DNA of 57,164 nucleotides from CAXBPY01 sp003455275 (GTDB lineage Bacteria > Bacteroidota > Bacteroidia > Chitinophagales > UBA10324): positions 1-57,164 of the forward strand of contig CAXBPY010000014.1 in the NCBI GenBank assembly GCA_963977675.1, in the 5' to 3' direction. Both the position numbers and the translations under genes were made by a program. The notes beneath the pieces were generated by a model. It saw only the letters and a list, made by a program, of their open reading frames with translations, made no database searches and was not told where the DNA came from. Positions 50,248 through 57,164 of this stretch are shown in pieces. Each line of letters begins with the position of its first letter. Position 1 is the stretch's first letter.

Positions 50248-50952
50248 ATGGAAATTTTTTATTCTCCTGAAATTATCAATGGAAAAAATGAACTCGGTGA
50301 AGAAGAATCTTTTCACTGCGTGAAAGTGCTGCGCCACCGCGAAGGCGATGAAATTCTGATTGCCGATGGCATTGGAAATTTTTACAAAGCCAAAATAATT
50401 CTTGCGCACAAAGCGCATTGCAGTTTTGAAGTAACAGAAAAATGGAAGGGAGAAAATGCGTTGAAGTTTCAACTTCATCTTGCAATTGCACCAACAAAAA
50501 ATTTGGATAGAATGGAATGGCTCTGCGAAAAGGCAACGGAGATTGGTGTGAGTGAAATTTCATTTCTTGAATGCGAACACAGCGAGCGCAGGAAAATAAA
50601 TCTAGAAAGAATGAAGCGCATTTGCGTGAGCGCAATGAAGCAAAGCATGAGAGCAAGTGTTCCGAAGTTGAATGAGATGGTGGGGTTTCAGAGTTTCATT
50701 AGTGAAAGGCCAAAGGTGAAAGGTGAAAAATTCATTTGCCATTTGTCTGAAAAAAATATCTCGCTCGCTTCAGCTTACACAAAAGGAAACGATGCAATTG
50801 TGTTGATCGGGCCGGAAGGAGATTTCTCTAATGAAGAGTTAAAACTGGCTGCTGACAATGGTTTCACTGAAGTAATTTTAGGCAACAGCCGATTGAGAAC
50901 TGAAACCGCAGCACTTGTTGCTCTGGTTCAACTAAATTCGCTTGTTCAATGA
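50248..50952 (+). CDS. rsmE: 16S rRNA (uracil-N3)-methyltransferase RsmE
   Basis: SPOUT-family enzyme that methylates U1498 of 16S rRNA. The 234-residue product has the N-terminal PUA-like part (SFHCVKVLRHREGDEILIADGIGNFYKAKI), then the knot region FQLHLAIAPTKNLDRMEWLCEKATEIGVSEISFLECEHSERRKINLERMKRICVSAMKQSMRASVP and the SAM-binding IVLIGPEGDFSNEEL plus ILGNSRLRTETAALVAL. It overlaps the next ORF by 4 bases (ATGA). Confidence 0.94.
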   Translation: MEIFYSPEIINGKNELGEEESFHCVKVLRHREGDEILIADGIGNFYKAKIILAHKAHCSFEVTEKWKGENALKFQLHLAIAPTKNLDRMEWLCEKATEIGVSEISFLECEHSERRKINLERMKRICVSAMKQSMRASVPKLNEMVGFQSFISERPKVKGEKFICHLSEKNISLASAYTKGNDAIVLIGPEGDFSNEELKLAADNGFTEVILGNSRLRTETAALVALVQLNSLVQ

Positions 50953-51608
50953 AACTAAAAATAATTTTTCTTTCACTCTTTTTTTTCATCACCTTAACTG
51001 CATTTGCTCCTGCTCCTACTATTCAATTTGCGCTTTTGAAATATAGCGGCGGTGGTGATTGGTATAATGATGTTCATTCGCTTCGCAATCTTGCGCGCTT
51101 CTGCAATGCGCAAATCGGAACCAACATCAGTGAGGAATATGGAACTGTGGAGCCGGGAAGTCCTGATATTTTCAATTACCCATTTGTGTATATGACTGGT
51201 CACGGTAATGTGGTGTTCAGTAATGACGAAGCAAAAAATCTTCGCACCTATCTCATCGGTGGCGGATTTCTTTTTATCAATGACGATTACGGAATGGATC
51301 CTTACATCCGCAGCACTATGAAAAAAGTTTTCCCTGAATTGGATATGGTGGAGCTTCCGTTTTCTCACGGCATCTATCATCAGAAATTTGAGTTCCCGAA
51401 TGGCTTACCTAAAATTCACGAACATGATAATAAACCTCCGCAAGGATTTGGTCTTATTTACGAAGGACGATTAGTTGCCTTCTACAATTTTGAGTGCGAC
51501 CTTGGTGATGGCTGGGATGATGTGCACAATGACCCGCTTGAGTTGCGCACCAAAGCACTTCAAATGGGTGCAAACATTATTCAGTATGTTTTCGGGATTA
51601 ATGGGTAG
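50949..51608 (+). CDS. DUF4159 exported protein
   Basis: A 219-residue protein with signal peptide MKLKIIFLSLFFFITLTAFAPA and the DUF4159 pattern FALLKYSGGGDWYNDVHSLRNLARFCNAQIGTNI, FVYMTGHGNVVFSNDEAKNLRTYLIGGGFLFINDDYGMDPYIRSTMKKVFPE, HGIYHQKFEFPNGLPKIHEHDNKPPQGFGLIYEGRLVAFYNFECDLGDGWDD. The family has a Rossmann or GATase-like look, and function is unknown. Start ATG overlaps the rsmE stop (ATGA), implying translational coupling. Its 3' end overlaps the convergent pyrD by 11 bases and ends with TAG. Confidence 0.88.
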   Translation: MKLKIIFLSLFFFITLTAFAPAPTIQFALLKYSGGGDWYNDVHSLRNLARFCNAQIGTNISEEYGTVEPGSPDIFNYPFVYMTGHGNVVFSNDEAKNLRTYLIGGGFLFINDDYGMDPYIRSTMKKVFPELDMVELPFSHGIYHQKFEFPNGLPKIHEHDNKPPQGFGLIYEGRLVAFYNFECDLGDGWDDVHNDPLELRTKALQMGANIIQYVFGING

Positions 51609-52623
51609 AAGAAATTTTCTTCAAAATATTTTTCACTGCAAGCGGACCTTCATAAATAAGTCCGGTGTAGAGTTGAATTAAGTCGGCTCCCGCATCCAGC
51701 ATTCGCGTTGCATCATCGGGAGTATGAATACCACCGACTCCAATAATTGCGAGTTGATTGTTTGTTTTTTCTCCAATGTGTTTCACCACTTCAACAGATT
51801 TTTTGGTGAGTGGTTTTCCGCTTAAGCCGCCGTTTCCAATTTCATTTAGCTTGCTGGAAGAAGTTTTCAATCCATCACGATTGATGGTAGTGTTGGTTGC
51901 AATGATTCCGCTGAGTTTATTGTCGAGGCAGATTTGAATGATCAAATCAATCTGCTGCAAAGTCAGGTCGGGCGCTATTTTCAGCAGGAGCGGTTTGCCG
52001 CCGAGTTCACTGTTTTTTTGTTGAAGCGTGGAAAGAATTTCGCGCAGCGGTTTTTCTTCCTGCAGTTCGCGAAGGTTCGGTGTGTTGGGTGAACTCACAT
52101 TCACCACGAAGTAATCCACTGCATCAAATAATTTTTCGAAGGAGATTAAGTAATCACTCACTGCATTTTCATTCGGAGTGATTTTGTTTTTACCGATGTT
52201 TCCACCGATAATAATTTTTGAATGAGCACGCGCCGCTTTGATTCTTGCCGCTGCTACTTCCACTCCATAATTATTAAATCCCATCCGGTTGATGAGCGCT
52301 TCATCTTTTGGAAGACGAAACAATCTTGGCTTCTCATTTCCCGGTTGCGGTAGCGGAGTTACTGTTCCTATTTCTACAAAACCAAAACCGAGCGATTCCA
52401 TTTCGCGGATGTAAAATCCATTCTTATCAAAGCCCGCAGCAAGTCCTACAGCATTCGGAAACTTTAAGCCCATCACTTCTTTCTCCAATGAAGAATGGTG
52501 ATACGAACACATTTTCTTCAAGCCCCATCTGATAGGTGCCTGCTTCATCATTGCGGTGGTGAAATGATGCGCCTGCTCAGCAGAGAGATTAAAGAGTAAG
52601 GGTTTGATGAGCGATTTATACAT
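51598..52623 (-). CDS. pyrD: Dihydroorotate dehydrogenase (quinone), class 2
   Basis: FMN enzyme of pyrimidine synthesis that passes electrons to quinone. The 341 residues have the class 2 N-terminal membrane-associating extension (MYKSLIKPLLFNLSAEQAHHFTTAMMKQAPI), then VMGLKFPNAVGLAAGFDKNG, FGFVEIGTVTPLPQPGNEKPRLFRLPKDEALINRMGFNN, YFVVNVSSPNTPNLRELQ with the catalytic Ser, and LIQLYTGLIYEGPLAV at the C-terminus. The start at 52623 was chosen; the frame opens at 52713. Confidence 0.96.
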   Translation of the reverse strand: MYKSLIKPLLFNLSAEQAHHFTTAMMKQAPIRWGLKKMCSYHHSSLEKEVMGLKFPNAVGLAAGFDKNGFYIREMESLGFGFVEIGTVTPLPQPGNEKPRLFRLPKDEALINRMGFNNYGVEVAAARIKAARAHSKIIIGGNIGKNKITPNENAVSDYLISFEKLFDAVDYFVVNVSSPNTPNLRELQEEKPLREILSTLQQKNSELGGKPLLLKIAPDLTLQQIDLIIQICLDNKLSGIIATNTTINRDGLKTSSSKLNEIGNGGLSGKPLTKKSVEVVKHIGEKTNNQLAIIGVGGIHTPDDATRMLDAGADLIQLYTGLIYEGPLAVKNILKKISSTH

Positions 52624-52684
52624 GTGCAGCGGCACAAGAATAAAATTTTGTGCGCTGATATTTCTGAGAAGTTTGAATGAAAAG

Positions 52685-53968
52685 CTAACTAAGCTTCGAT
52701 AAAGCCTTATCAAGATTCGAAATCACCTCATCAATTTCTTCGCGGGTGCAGGTTCCAACTGAGAGGCGATACCATTTTGAATCAGGAGAAGAACCGAAAG
52801 CATAGAACGGAACAATTCCCATTTTTGCTTCTTCCAGAATGTAAGCAGTTGCATCAGCAGTGTTGCGAAGAATTTTTCCCTCGGCAGTTTTCTTTCCATC
52901 CAAATCGAAACTCACGGTGAGATAAATTGCAGCTTGCGGAGCAATGGCATCCACTGCATATCCTTTTGCTTTCAACTGCATGAAGCCCTTGTAAAAATTT
53001 TCGAGGCGGTAATCAATTTCATTTTTGAAATGAGAGAGATAACGATTGATGTTGTGCTGCTGACTGAGGTAGCGCGCACTCGCAACCTGCTCCGCCTTTG
53101 GCGCCCACGCTCCCACATGCGAGAGAATGGCTTTCATTTTATCAATGATGCTTTGCGGTCCGAAAGTCCAGCCCACGCGAACTCCTGTTGCAGCAAATGC
53201 TTTTGAAAGTCCATCTACAAAAATGGTGTAGTTGCGCATTTCAGGTCGGAGCGAAACCGGATTCACATGCTTTGTGTCACCGAATGTGAGTGTGCTGTAA
53301 ATCTGATCATACATGAGGTAGAGCGGTTTCTCATCCGGTGAGCGGCGATTGTTTTCTTCCAAAACCAAATCGCAAATTTCAGTAAGTGTTTCTTCACTGA
53401 ACACGGTGCCGGTAGGATTGAGCGGAGAGCAAAGTGATATCAATGTTGCTTCCTTCACATGCGGGCGAATGTCATCTGCGGTGGGCATGAAATTATTTTC
53501 AGCAGAAGTTTCAATCATGATGCTTTGTGCATGACTGAGATGCGTGTAGTGATTGTTGTTCCAGCTTGGCACAGGGAAAATCACTTTGTCGCCCGCATCA
53601 AGCAGCGTGATGTAAGTAGCATAAATGGCAGGGCGCGCGCCGCTCGTGATCAGAATTTCATCAGTGTTATAGCTGAGCGAAAAAAAGTTTTTGATAAAAG
53701 ATGAAACTTCTTTGCGCAGTTCGATAATTCCGTTTGCAGTCGGGTAGTTCGTGTGTCCTTCATGCATTGCCTGAATAATTTCATCCGTAAGTTCTGCAGG
53801 AATAGGAAAAACTTTCGGGTCAAAATCGCCAATGGTGTAGTTGAAAATTTTTTCGCCGCGACGAATCCGTTCATTTATTTCTCCTCCTAGTTTTATGATT
53901 TCAGAGCCGATGAGGTTCTCAGCCATTTCAGAGACGAGTAATTCGCGCGTTGCAATTTCTTGAGGCAT
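52685..53968 (-). CDS. PLP-dependent aminotransferase, class I/II
   Basis: A 427-residue fold-type I aminotransferase: RIRRGEKIFNYTIGDFDPKVFPIP near 30, EGHTNYPTANGIIELRKEVSSF, LITSGARPAIYATYITLLDAGDKVIFPVPSWNNNHY, SLCSPLNPTGTVFSEE, and the PLP Lys in FVDGLSKAFAATGVRVGWTFGP near 245. It resembles aspartate-type aminotransferases; the exact amino acid is uncertain. ATG 53968 (MPQEIATRELLVSEMAENL) was chosen. It lies 61 bases upstream of pyrD. Confidence 0.92.
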   Translation of the reverse strand: MPQEIATRELLVSEMAENLIGSEIIKLGGEINERIRRGEKIFNYTIGDFDPKVFPIPAELTDEIIQAMHEGHTNYPTANGIIELRKEVSSFIKNFFSLSYNTDEILITSGARPAIYATYITLLDAGDKVIFPVPSWNNNHYTHLSHAQSIMIETSAENNFMPTADDIRPHVKEATLISLCSPLNPTGTVFSEETLTEICDLVLEENNRRSPDEKPLYLMYDQIYSTLTFGDTKHVNPVSLRPEMRNYTIFVDGLSKAFAATGVRVGWTFGPQSIIDKMKAILSHVGAWAPKAEQVASARYLSQQHNINRYLSHFKNEIDYRLENFYKGFMQLKAKGYAVDAIAPQAAIYLTVSFDLDGKKTAEGKILRNTADATAYILEEAKMGIVPFYAFGSSPDSKWYRLSVGTCTREEIDEVISNLDKALSKLS

Positions 53969-54104
53969 AAAATGAATTTCAGTTTGGTGGGCGCAAGATA
54001 ACTGATGGATCATTTCTGATTACTAATCACGGATTGAAAAAAGATTAACAGCTAAACCATTTTGATTTCATATCTGCTTGTAAAAAAAAAATAAAAAAAT
54101 TTCC

Positions 54105-54149
54105 GCAGTTAAATGGATGCATATATACTTGCAGCCAAATAGCTGCATA
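54105..54149. promoter_or_regulatory. Candidate double operator upstream of second arsR
   Basis: Two 19-base copies, GCAGTTAAATGGATGCATA (54105-54123) and GCAGCCAAATAGCTGCATA (54131-54149), match at 15 positions and are 26 bases apart. The second contains the perfect inverted repeat TGCAGC-N6-GCTGCA and abuts the ArsR start codon. This is the expected layout for autorepression. Confidence 0.65.
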
Positions 54150-54470
54150 ATGGAATCAAGAAGAGATGTTTTTCAGGCAATCGCGGACCCCACCCGCAGA
54201 GCAATACTCACTTTGCTAGCAGCCGGTTCCTTAACTCCGGGCGCCATTGCGGAGGATTTTCACACCTCAAGGCAAACAATATCCAAACACATAAAAATTC
54301 TTACTGAATGTGATCTTCTGAAACAGGAAATATCAGGCCGGGAGATTTACTACCACATTAACCCAAAAAAGATGAATGAGATTGACAGGTGGCTTTCGCA
54401 ATTCAGAAAAACATGGGAAACCAGATTCAATCAATTAGATAAAGTTTTAACCTCTATGAAAAAAAAATAA
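54150..54470 (+). CDS. ArsR-family transcriptional repressor (second copy)
   Basis: A 106-residue winged-helix regulator from ATG 54150: ESRRDVFQAIADPTRRAILTLLAAGSLTPGAIAEDFHTSRQTISKHIKILTECDLLKQEISGREIYYHINPKKMNEIDRWLSQFRKTWETRFNQLDKVL. It is closely similar in layout to the ArsR at 24932-25333 and also precedes an SRPBCC gene, here 3 bases after its stop. No metal-binding Cys motif is seen. It probably binds the paired operator just upstream. Confidence 0.92.
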   Translation: MESRRDVFQAIADPTRRAILTLLAAGSLTPGAIAEDFHTSRQTISKHIKILTECDLLKQEISGREIYYHINPKKMNEIDRWLSQFRKTWETRFNQLDKVLTSMKKK

Positions 54471-54473
54471 CAG

Positions 54474-54972
54474 ATGCAGAACAACGAATTAAAATTTGAA
54501 TTTACTGTAAATAAGGAAACGAAAATGGTTTATATCCAGAGAGTTTGCTGCCGATCTTTCATTGGCTTGGGATGCTTTTACCAAAGCTGAATTAATTGAT
54601 CAATGGATTGCTCCTGCTCCTATGACTGCAAAAACTAAGTATATGAATTTTGTTGTGGGCGGAAAAAGGTTTTATGCCATGATTAGTCCGGAAGGGAAAG
54701 AAATGTGGGCGATACAGGAATTTACTTCAATTACTCCGAAAACAAATTTCAAGATGAAGAATGCATTTGCTGACAAAGATGAAAATCCGCAACTGCCGGG
54801 ATCGGATTGGGATTTTAGTTTCAGTGAACATGGCGGCATTACCACAGTTAAAATTTCAATCTACAACGAATCGTTAGCGCGCCTGGAGGGCTTGCTTTAT
54901 GGATTCAAACTTGGATATACTGCTTCGTTAAGCAATCTTGAAAAACTTTTGGCGATTCTGTCATCCAGATAA
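54474..54972 (+). pseudogene. SRPBCC (AHSA1-like) gene with N-terminal frameshift
   Basis: From ATG 54474 the frame gives a normal AHSA1 start (QNNELKFEFTVNKETK), but after about codon 22 the homologous sequence continues in another frame (EFAADLSLAWDAFTKAELIDQWIAPAPMTAKTKYMNFVVGGKRFYAMISPEG ... GITTVKISIYNESLARLEGLLYGFKLGYTASLSNLEKLL). The switch is in CCAGAGAG at about 54536-54543, where loss of one AG from an AG run (or gain of one base) would explain it. Without it the product would be about 165 residues. It is the partner of the ArsR just upstream. A sequencing error is the main alternative. Confidence 0.75.
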
Positions 54973-54985
54973 TTTACAATTATGA

Positions 54986-55567
54986 ATCGAAACACTGAAC
55001 ATAAAAGGAGTAAATTCAAAAGATAATAATGCAATTAAGGAAGAATGCGAATTCCGGAAACTGGTTTCAGCAGAAGTTGATCTTTATAAAAAAATTCGCC
55101 TTGAGTGCCTTCAAAAATTTCCTGACAACTTTGGTTCATATTATGAGGAAGAACTTCAAACAAATGAATTCAAATTCGAGAAGGCAATTCTTTCAGGTAC
55201 AGAATCAGATTTCATGATCGGAGCATTTTTATCTAATTCATTAATTGGAATATGCGGTTTCACCAGAATGAAAAGAAAGAAGACTAATCATATTGGCGAA
55301 ATAAGCCAGCTCTATATAAAACCGGAATTTTCCGGAAAAGGAATTGCAACTGGATTAATGAAATCTGCAATTGATGAGGCATTTAAAATTAAAGGTCTTG
55401 AAAAAATAATTCTCGCAGCTGTTGAAAGCAATTCTGCAGCGCTAAAGCTTTATCAAAAATTTAATTTTGTTGAATATGGCCGGCTTGAAAATTATTTTAA
55501 AGTAAAAGGGAAATACCAGACACAGGTATTTTTATCATTTACCAAATCAGTTAATGAGCCACATTAG
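54986..55567 (+). pseudogene. GNAT acetyltransferase, start not intact
   Basis: The open frame 54986-55567 encodes a GNAT domain: EFRKLVSAEVDLYKKIRLECLQKFPDNFGSYYEEEL, IGAFLSNSLIGICGFTR, GEISQLYIKPEFSGKGIATGLMKSAIDEAF with the acetyl-CoA loop, LEKIILAAVESNSAALKLYQKFNFVEYGRL. It has no ATG, GTG or TTG before the ATG at 55214, which would remove the first third of the domain. ATGs at 55029 and 55045 lie close to the expected start but in another frame, so a one-base indel near 55029-55049 is likely. It may be damaged, or start at an unusual codon such as CTG or ATT. Confidence 0.65.
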
Positions 55568-55611
55568 ATTTCTTCTGGTTTTCATCCAACATCGAAATAT
55601 ATTTTTACTCC

Positions 55612-56280
55612 ATGTATAATCTTTCTTACTTTAAAGAAGAAGACAAGCAAGTCTTACTTCAATTTATGTTCGATCATCCTTTTGCATTTCTTACCGGAAG
55701 TTTTAAAAACGGAAAGCAAGTAGCTACCCAAATTCCTCTGCTAGTGGAAGAGCGAAATGGAAAATTATTTCTCCTCGGCCACATCATGAGAAATACAGAT
55801 CATCACAAAGCTTTTCTGGAAAACCCGCAATCACTTGTTGTCTTTACCGGACCAAGTACCTATGTGAGCGCTACCTGGTACACCAATCCGCAAATAGGTT
55901 CTACCTGGAATTATATGAGTATACATATTAGTGGCCGTATTAATTTTTTGGAACAGGATGGATTAATTGATCTGCTTAGAAAACTTACGCTCCGCTTCGA
56001 GAAAAACAATATTGCATCTCCAACGATTTATGATAATCTTCCTGAAAAATTTTTAAGTCACATGCTTCCGGCAATTGTTGCCTTTGAAATTGAAATTACT
56101 GAACTTGAGAATGTTTTCAAACTCAGTCAAAATCGTGATGAAGCAAGTTACCTGAACATTATTTCTCAGCTTGAAAAGCAAGGAGGTGATAGCGCCCTGA
56201 TAGCTGATGAAATGAAAAAGAGAAAAGATCAATTATTTCCTCCGGGAGTAGTGTGGGACGGGTCTAAATTTTTGTCGTGA
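55612..56280 (+). CDS. PaiB-like FMN-binding protein
   Basis: A 222-residue protein of the PaiB family (FMN-binding split barrel; the Bacillus member is a negative regulator of sporulation and protease genes). Family features are YNLSYFKEEDKQVLLQFMFDHPFAFLTG, ATQIPLLVEERNGKLFLLGHIMRNTDHHKAF, VVFTGPSTYVSATWYTNPQIGSTWNYMSIHISGRI and the C-terminal ALIADEMKKRKDQLFPPGVVWDGSKF. In this organism the role could be flavin-linked; no target is visible. Confidence 0.9.
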   Translation: MYNLSYFKEEDKQVLLQFMFDHPFAFLTGSFKNGKQVATQIPLLVEERNGKLFLLGHIMRNTDHHKAFLENPQSLVVFTGPSTYVSATWYTNPQIGSTWNYMSIHISGRINFLEQDGLIDLLRKLTLRFEKNNIASPTIYDNLPEKFLSHMLPAIVAFEIEITELENVFKLSQNRDEASYLNIISQLEKQGGDSALIADEMKKRKDQLFPPGVVWDGSKFLS

Positions 56281-56287
56281 TAAAAGT

Positions 56288-56647
56288 TTAATAACCGCCT
56301 ATAGCAAGAAGAGTAAGTGTGCAGGCTTCTTCTGTGAAAATACCATTCTTTTCAGCCATCATTTTTAATTCTTCATTCTCTGCTCCGGGATTAAAAATTA
56401 TCCTCTTCGGTTTCAGCTTAATTATATCATCATAATACAATTTCTGAATACCCGGATTTACATAAAGCGTTACGGTATCAATTTTTTCATTCAATGGAAT
56501 GGAACGCTGGATTGGTACTCCATTTATTTCGTCTCCAACTTTACCAACTAATGTAACCGCGTGGCCATGCTCCATTAAACGCTTTGCTGCCATATTAGAA
56601 TATCGCGAAGGTTCTACACTTGCTCCAAGAACTAATGTTGGTTTCAT
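56288..56647 (-). CDS. CoA-binding domain protein
   Basis: A 119-residue Rossmann-fold protein of the CoA-binding family: KPTLVLGASVEPSRYSNMAAKRLMEHGHAVTLVGKVGDEINGVPIQRSIP, IDTVTLYVNPGIQKLYYDDIIKLKPKRIIFNPGAENEELKMMAEKNGI and EEACTLTLLAIGGY. Similar to YccU-type proteins, with uncertain cellular role. ATG 56647 was chosen; a TTG lies 6 bases upstream. It converges with the PaiB-like gene (7-base gap). An octamer repeat lies upstream. Confidence 0.9.
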   Translation of the reverse strand: MKPTLVLGASVEPSRYSNMAAKRLMEHGHAVTLVGKVGDEINGVPIQRSIPLNEKIDTVTLYVNPGIQKLYYDDIIKLKPKRIIFNPGAENEELKMMAEKNGIFTEEACTLTLLAIGGY

Positions 56648-56692
56648 ACTCAAATCAAAATTTAAATATTAAAAATCAAAAAGTAATTCATC

Positions 56693-56732
56693 ATCAAATT
56701 ATCAAATAAGCACATTTTCTAATTAGCACATC
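56693..56732. repeat. Tandem octamer repeat ATCAAATT x5
   Basis: Five 8-base words (ATCAAATT, ATCAAATA, AGCACATT, TTCTAATT, AGCACATC) run from 56693, between the divergent CoA-binding and 97-residue protein genes. Words are degenerate, but the 8-base phase is kept. Confidence 0.75.
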
Positions 56733-56841
56733 GATCTGGCTACCTATTTTATTTATATAAATTTACCCATAACTAATGATAACTTCACTGAAAAAACCTG
56801 CGTAAAGAAAATTCCAAACCAAAACCCTCTCTCCAAAGCAT

Positions 56842-57135
56842 ATGGAAATTTCTACAATCCCCGAACGAATTAACAGAGAAAAAATTCCACTTCTGCAGTT
56901 TAAAACTTTGGAAGTGATTGACGACACTGATTTGTGCCTTCAACGAAAACTCTCCCTTCAGCGCGCGGCGCAAATGTCGCACTCGTTTTACTCCAAAGTG
57001 CGCATTGTTTTTCAAACTGAAGAAGGAAAAATGGAAGTGCTCACTACGGTGTGGGCGGTCACTGATAAGTTTGTGATACTGAAAGGCGGAATCAGTATTC
57101 CGGTGTGCGCTATCTGCGAGGTGGCGCTTAGTTAA
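56842..57135 (+). CDS. Small conserved hypothetical protein
   Basis: A 97-residue cytoplasmic protein: EISTIPERINREKIPLLQFKTLEVIDDTDLCLQRKLSLQRAAQMSHSFYSKVRIVFQTEEGKMEVLTTVWAVTDKFVILKGGISIPVCAICEVAL. The second half is a set of short beta-strands with the shape of a small barrel (VRIVFQTEEGKMEVLTTVWAVTDKFVILKGG). I believe related small proteins occur in this phylum, but I know no function. No membrane or signal segment is visible. It ends 29 bases before the window edge. Confidence 0.75.
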   Translation: MEISTIPERINREKIPLLQFKTLEVIDDTDLCLQRKLSLQRAAQMSHSFYSKVRIVFQTEEGKMEVLTTVWAVTDKFVILKGGISIPVCAICEVALS

Positions 57136-57164
57136 TGATTAGCTGATGATGGTTTAAAAAAAAA

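Overview
The window is a stretch of ordinary-looking chromosome from a member of the Bacteroidota. The evidence is consistent: two proteins carry type IX secretion sorting tails, there is a TonB-dependent receptor paired with a DUF4249 lipoprotein, DUF3078, DUF4159 and carboxypeptidase-regulatory-like envelope proteins are present, ftsK is followed by lolA, the base composition is AT-rich, and clear Shine-Dalgarno sequences are nearly absent. Coding density is high and most neighbours lie only a few bases apart. I see no prophage, insertion sequence, CRISPR array or replication origin.

Layout. 1-9603: a truncated secreted protein, fabH, a small lipoprotein-like ORF, then a long minus-strand iron-sulphur assembly operon (sufB-sufC-sufD-sufS-sufE-sufT, a second cysteine desulfurase, and a TPR protein). 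9693-12193: tRNA-Arg(CCG) and a PAS histidine kinase followed by a receiver/Crp fusion regulator. 12445-14179: a damaged sulfur locus, made of a persulfide-dioxygenase-like/rhodanese gene split by a TAG and an apparent OsmC/TauE deletion chimera. 14173-20715: an RNA m5C methyltransferase, heptose-7-phosphate kinase, an ABC exporter, a phosphoesterase, an RDD protein and a TPR protein. 20779-25333: a MATE transporter and a minus-strand run of small accessory genes (YciI, PhnB-like, two SRPBCC, DUF1801, a DoxX-like gene broken by TAG, ArsR). 25475-28416: an MbnP/MbnH-type copper-protein pair with a YHYH-domain secreted protein. 28509-41542: cmk, a large secreted M4 metalloprotease, mscL, DUF3078, def, a membrane J-domain protein with HPE in place of HPD, gcvP and nth. 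41685-49509: TonB receptor and DUF4249, lolA, ftsK, and a membrane SRPBCC protein. 49637-57135: rsmE, DUF4159, pyrD, an aminotransferase, a second ArsR-SRPBCC pair (the SRPBCC frameshifted), a damaged GNAT gene, a PaiB-like protein, a CoA-binding protein and a small conserved protein.

Two things stand out. First, five accessory ORFs are disrupted (two in-frame TAGs, one deletion chimera, two frameshift-type lesions), and a sixth gene (the receiver-Crp regulator) seems to have ACG where ATG is expected; the large housekeeping genes are intact. Second, many intergenic tracts are built of tandem 7-9 base words (GATTTnn, GTTATnn, TTATTAGT, GATTACA, ATCAAATT). Several lie just upstream of start codons, and one forms a mirror-image array between sufE and sufT. 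I do not see a complete new defence or biosynthetic system. The best leads are these repeats, the decaying sulfur locus with its neighbouring two-component pair, and the copper cassette.
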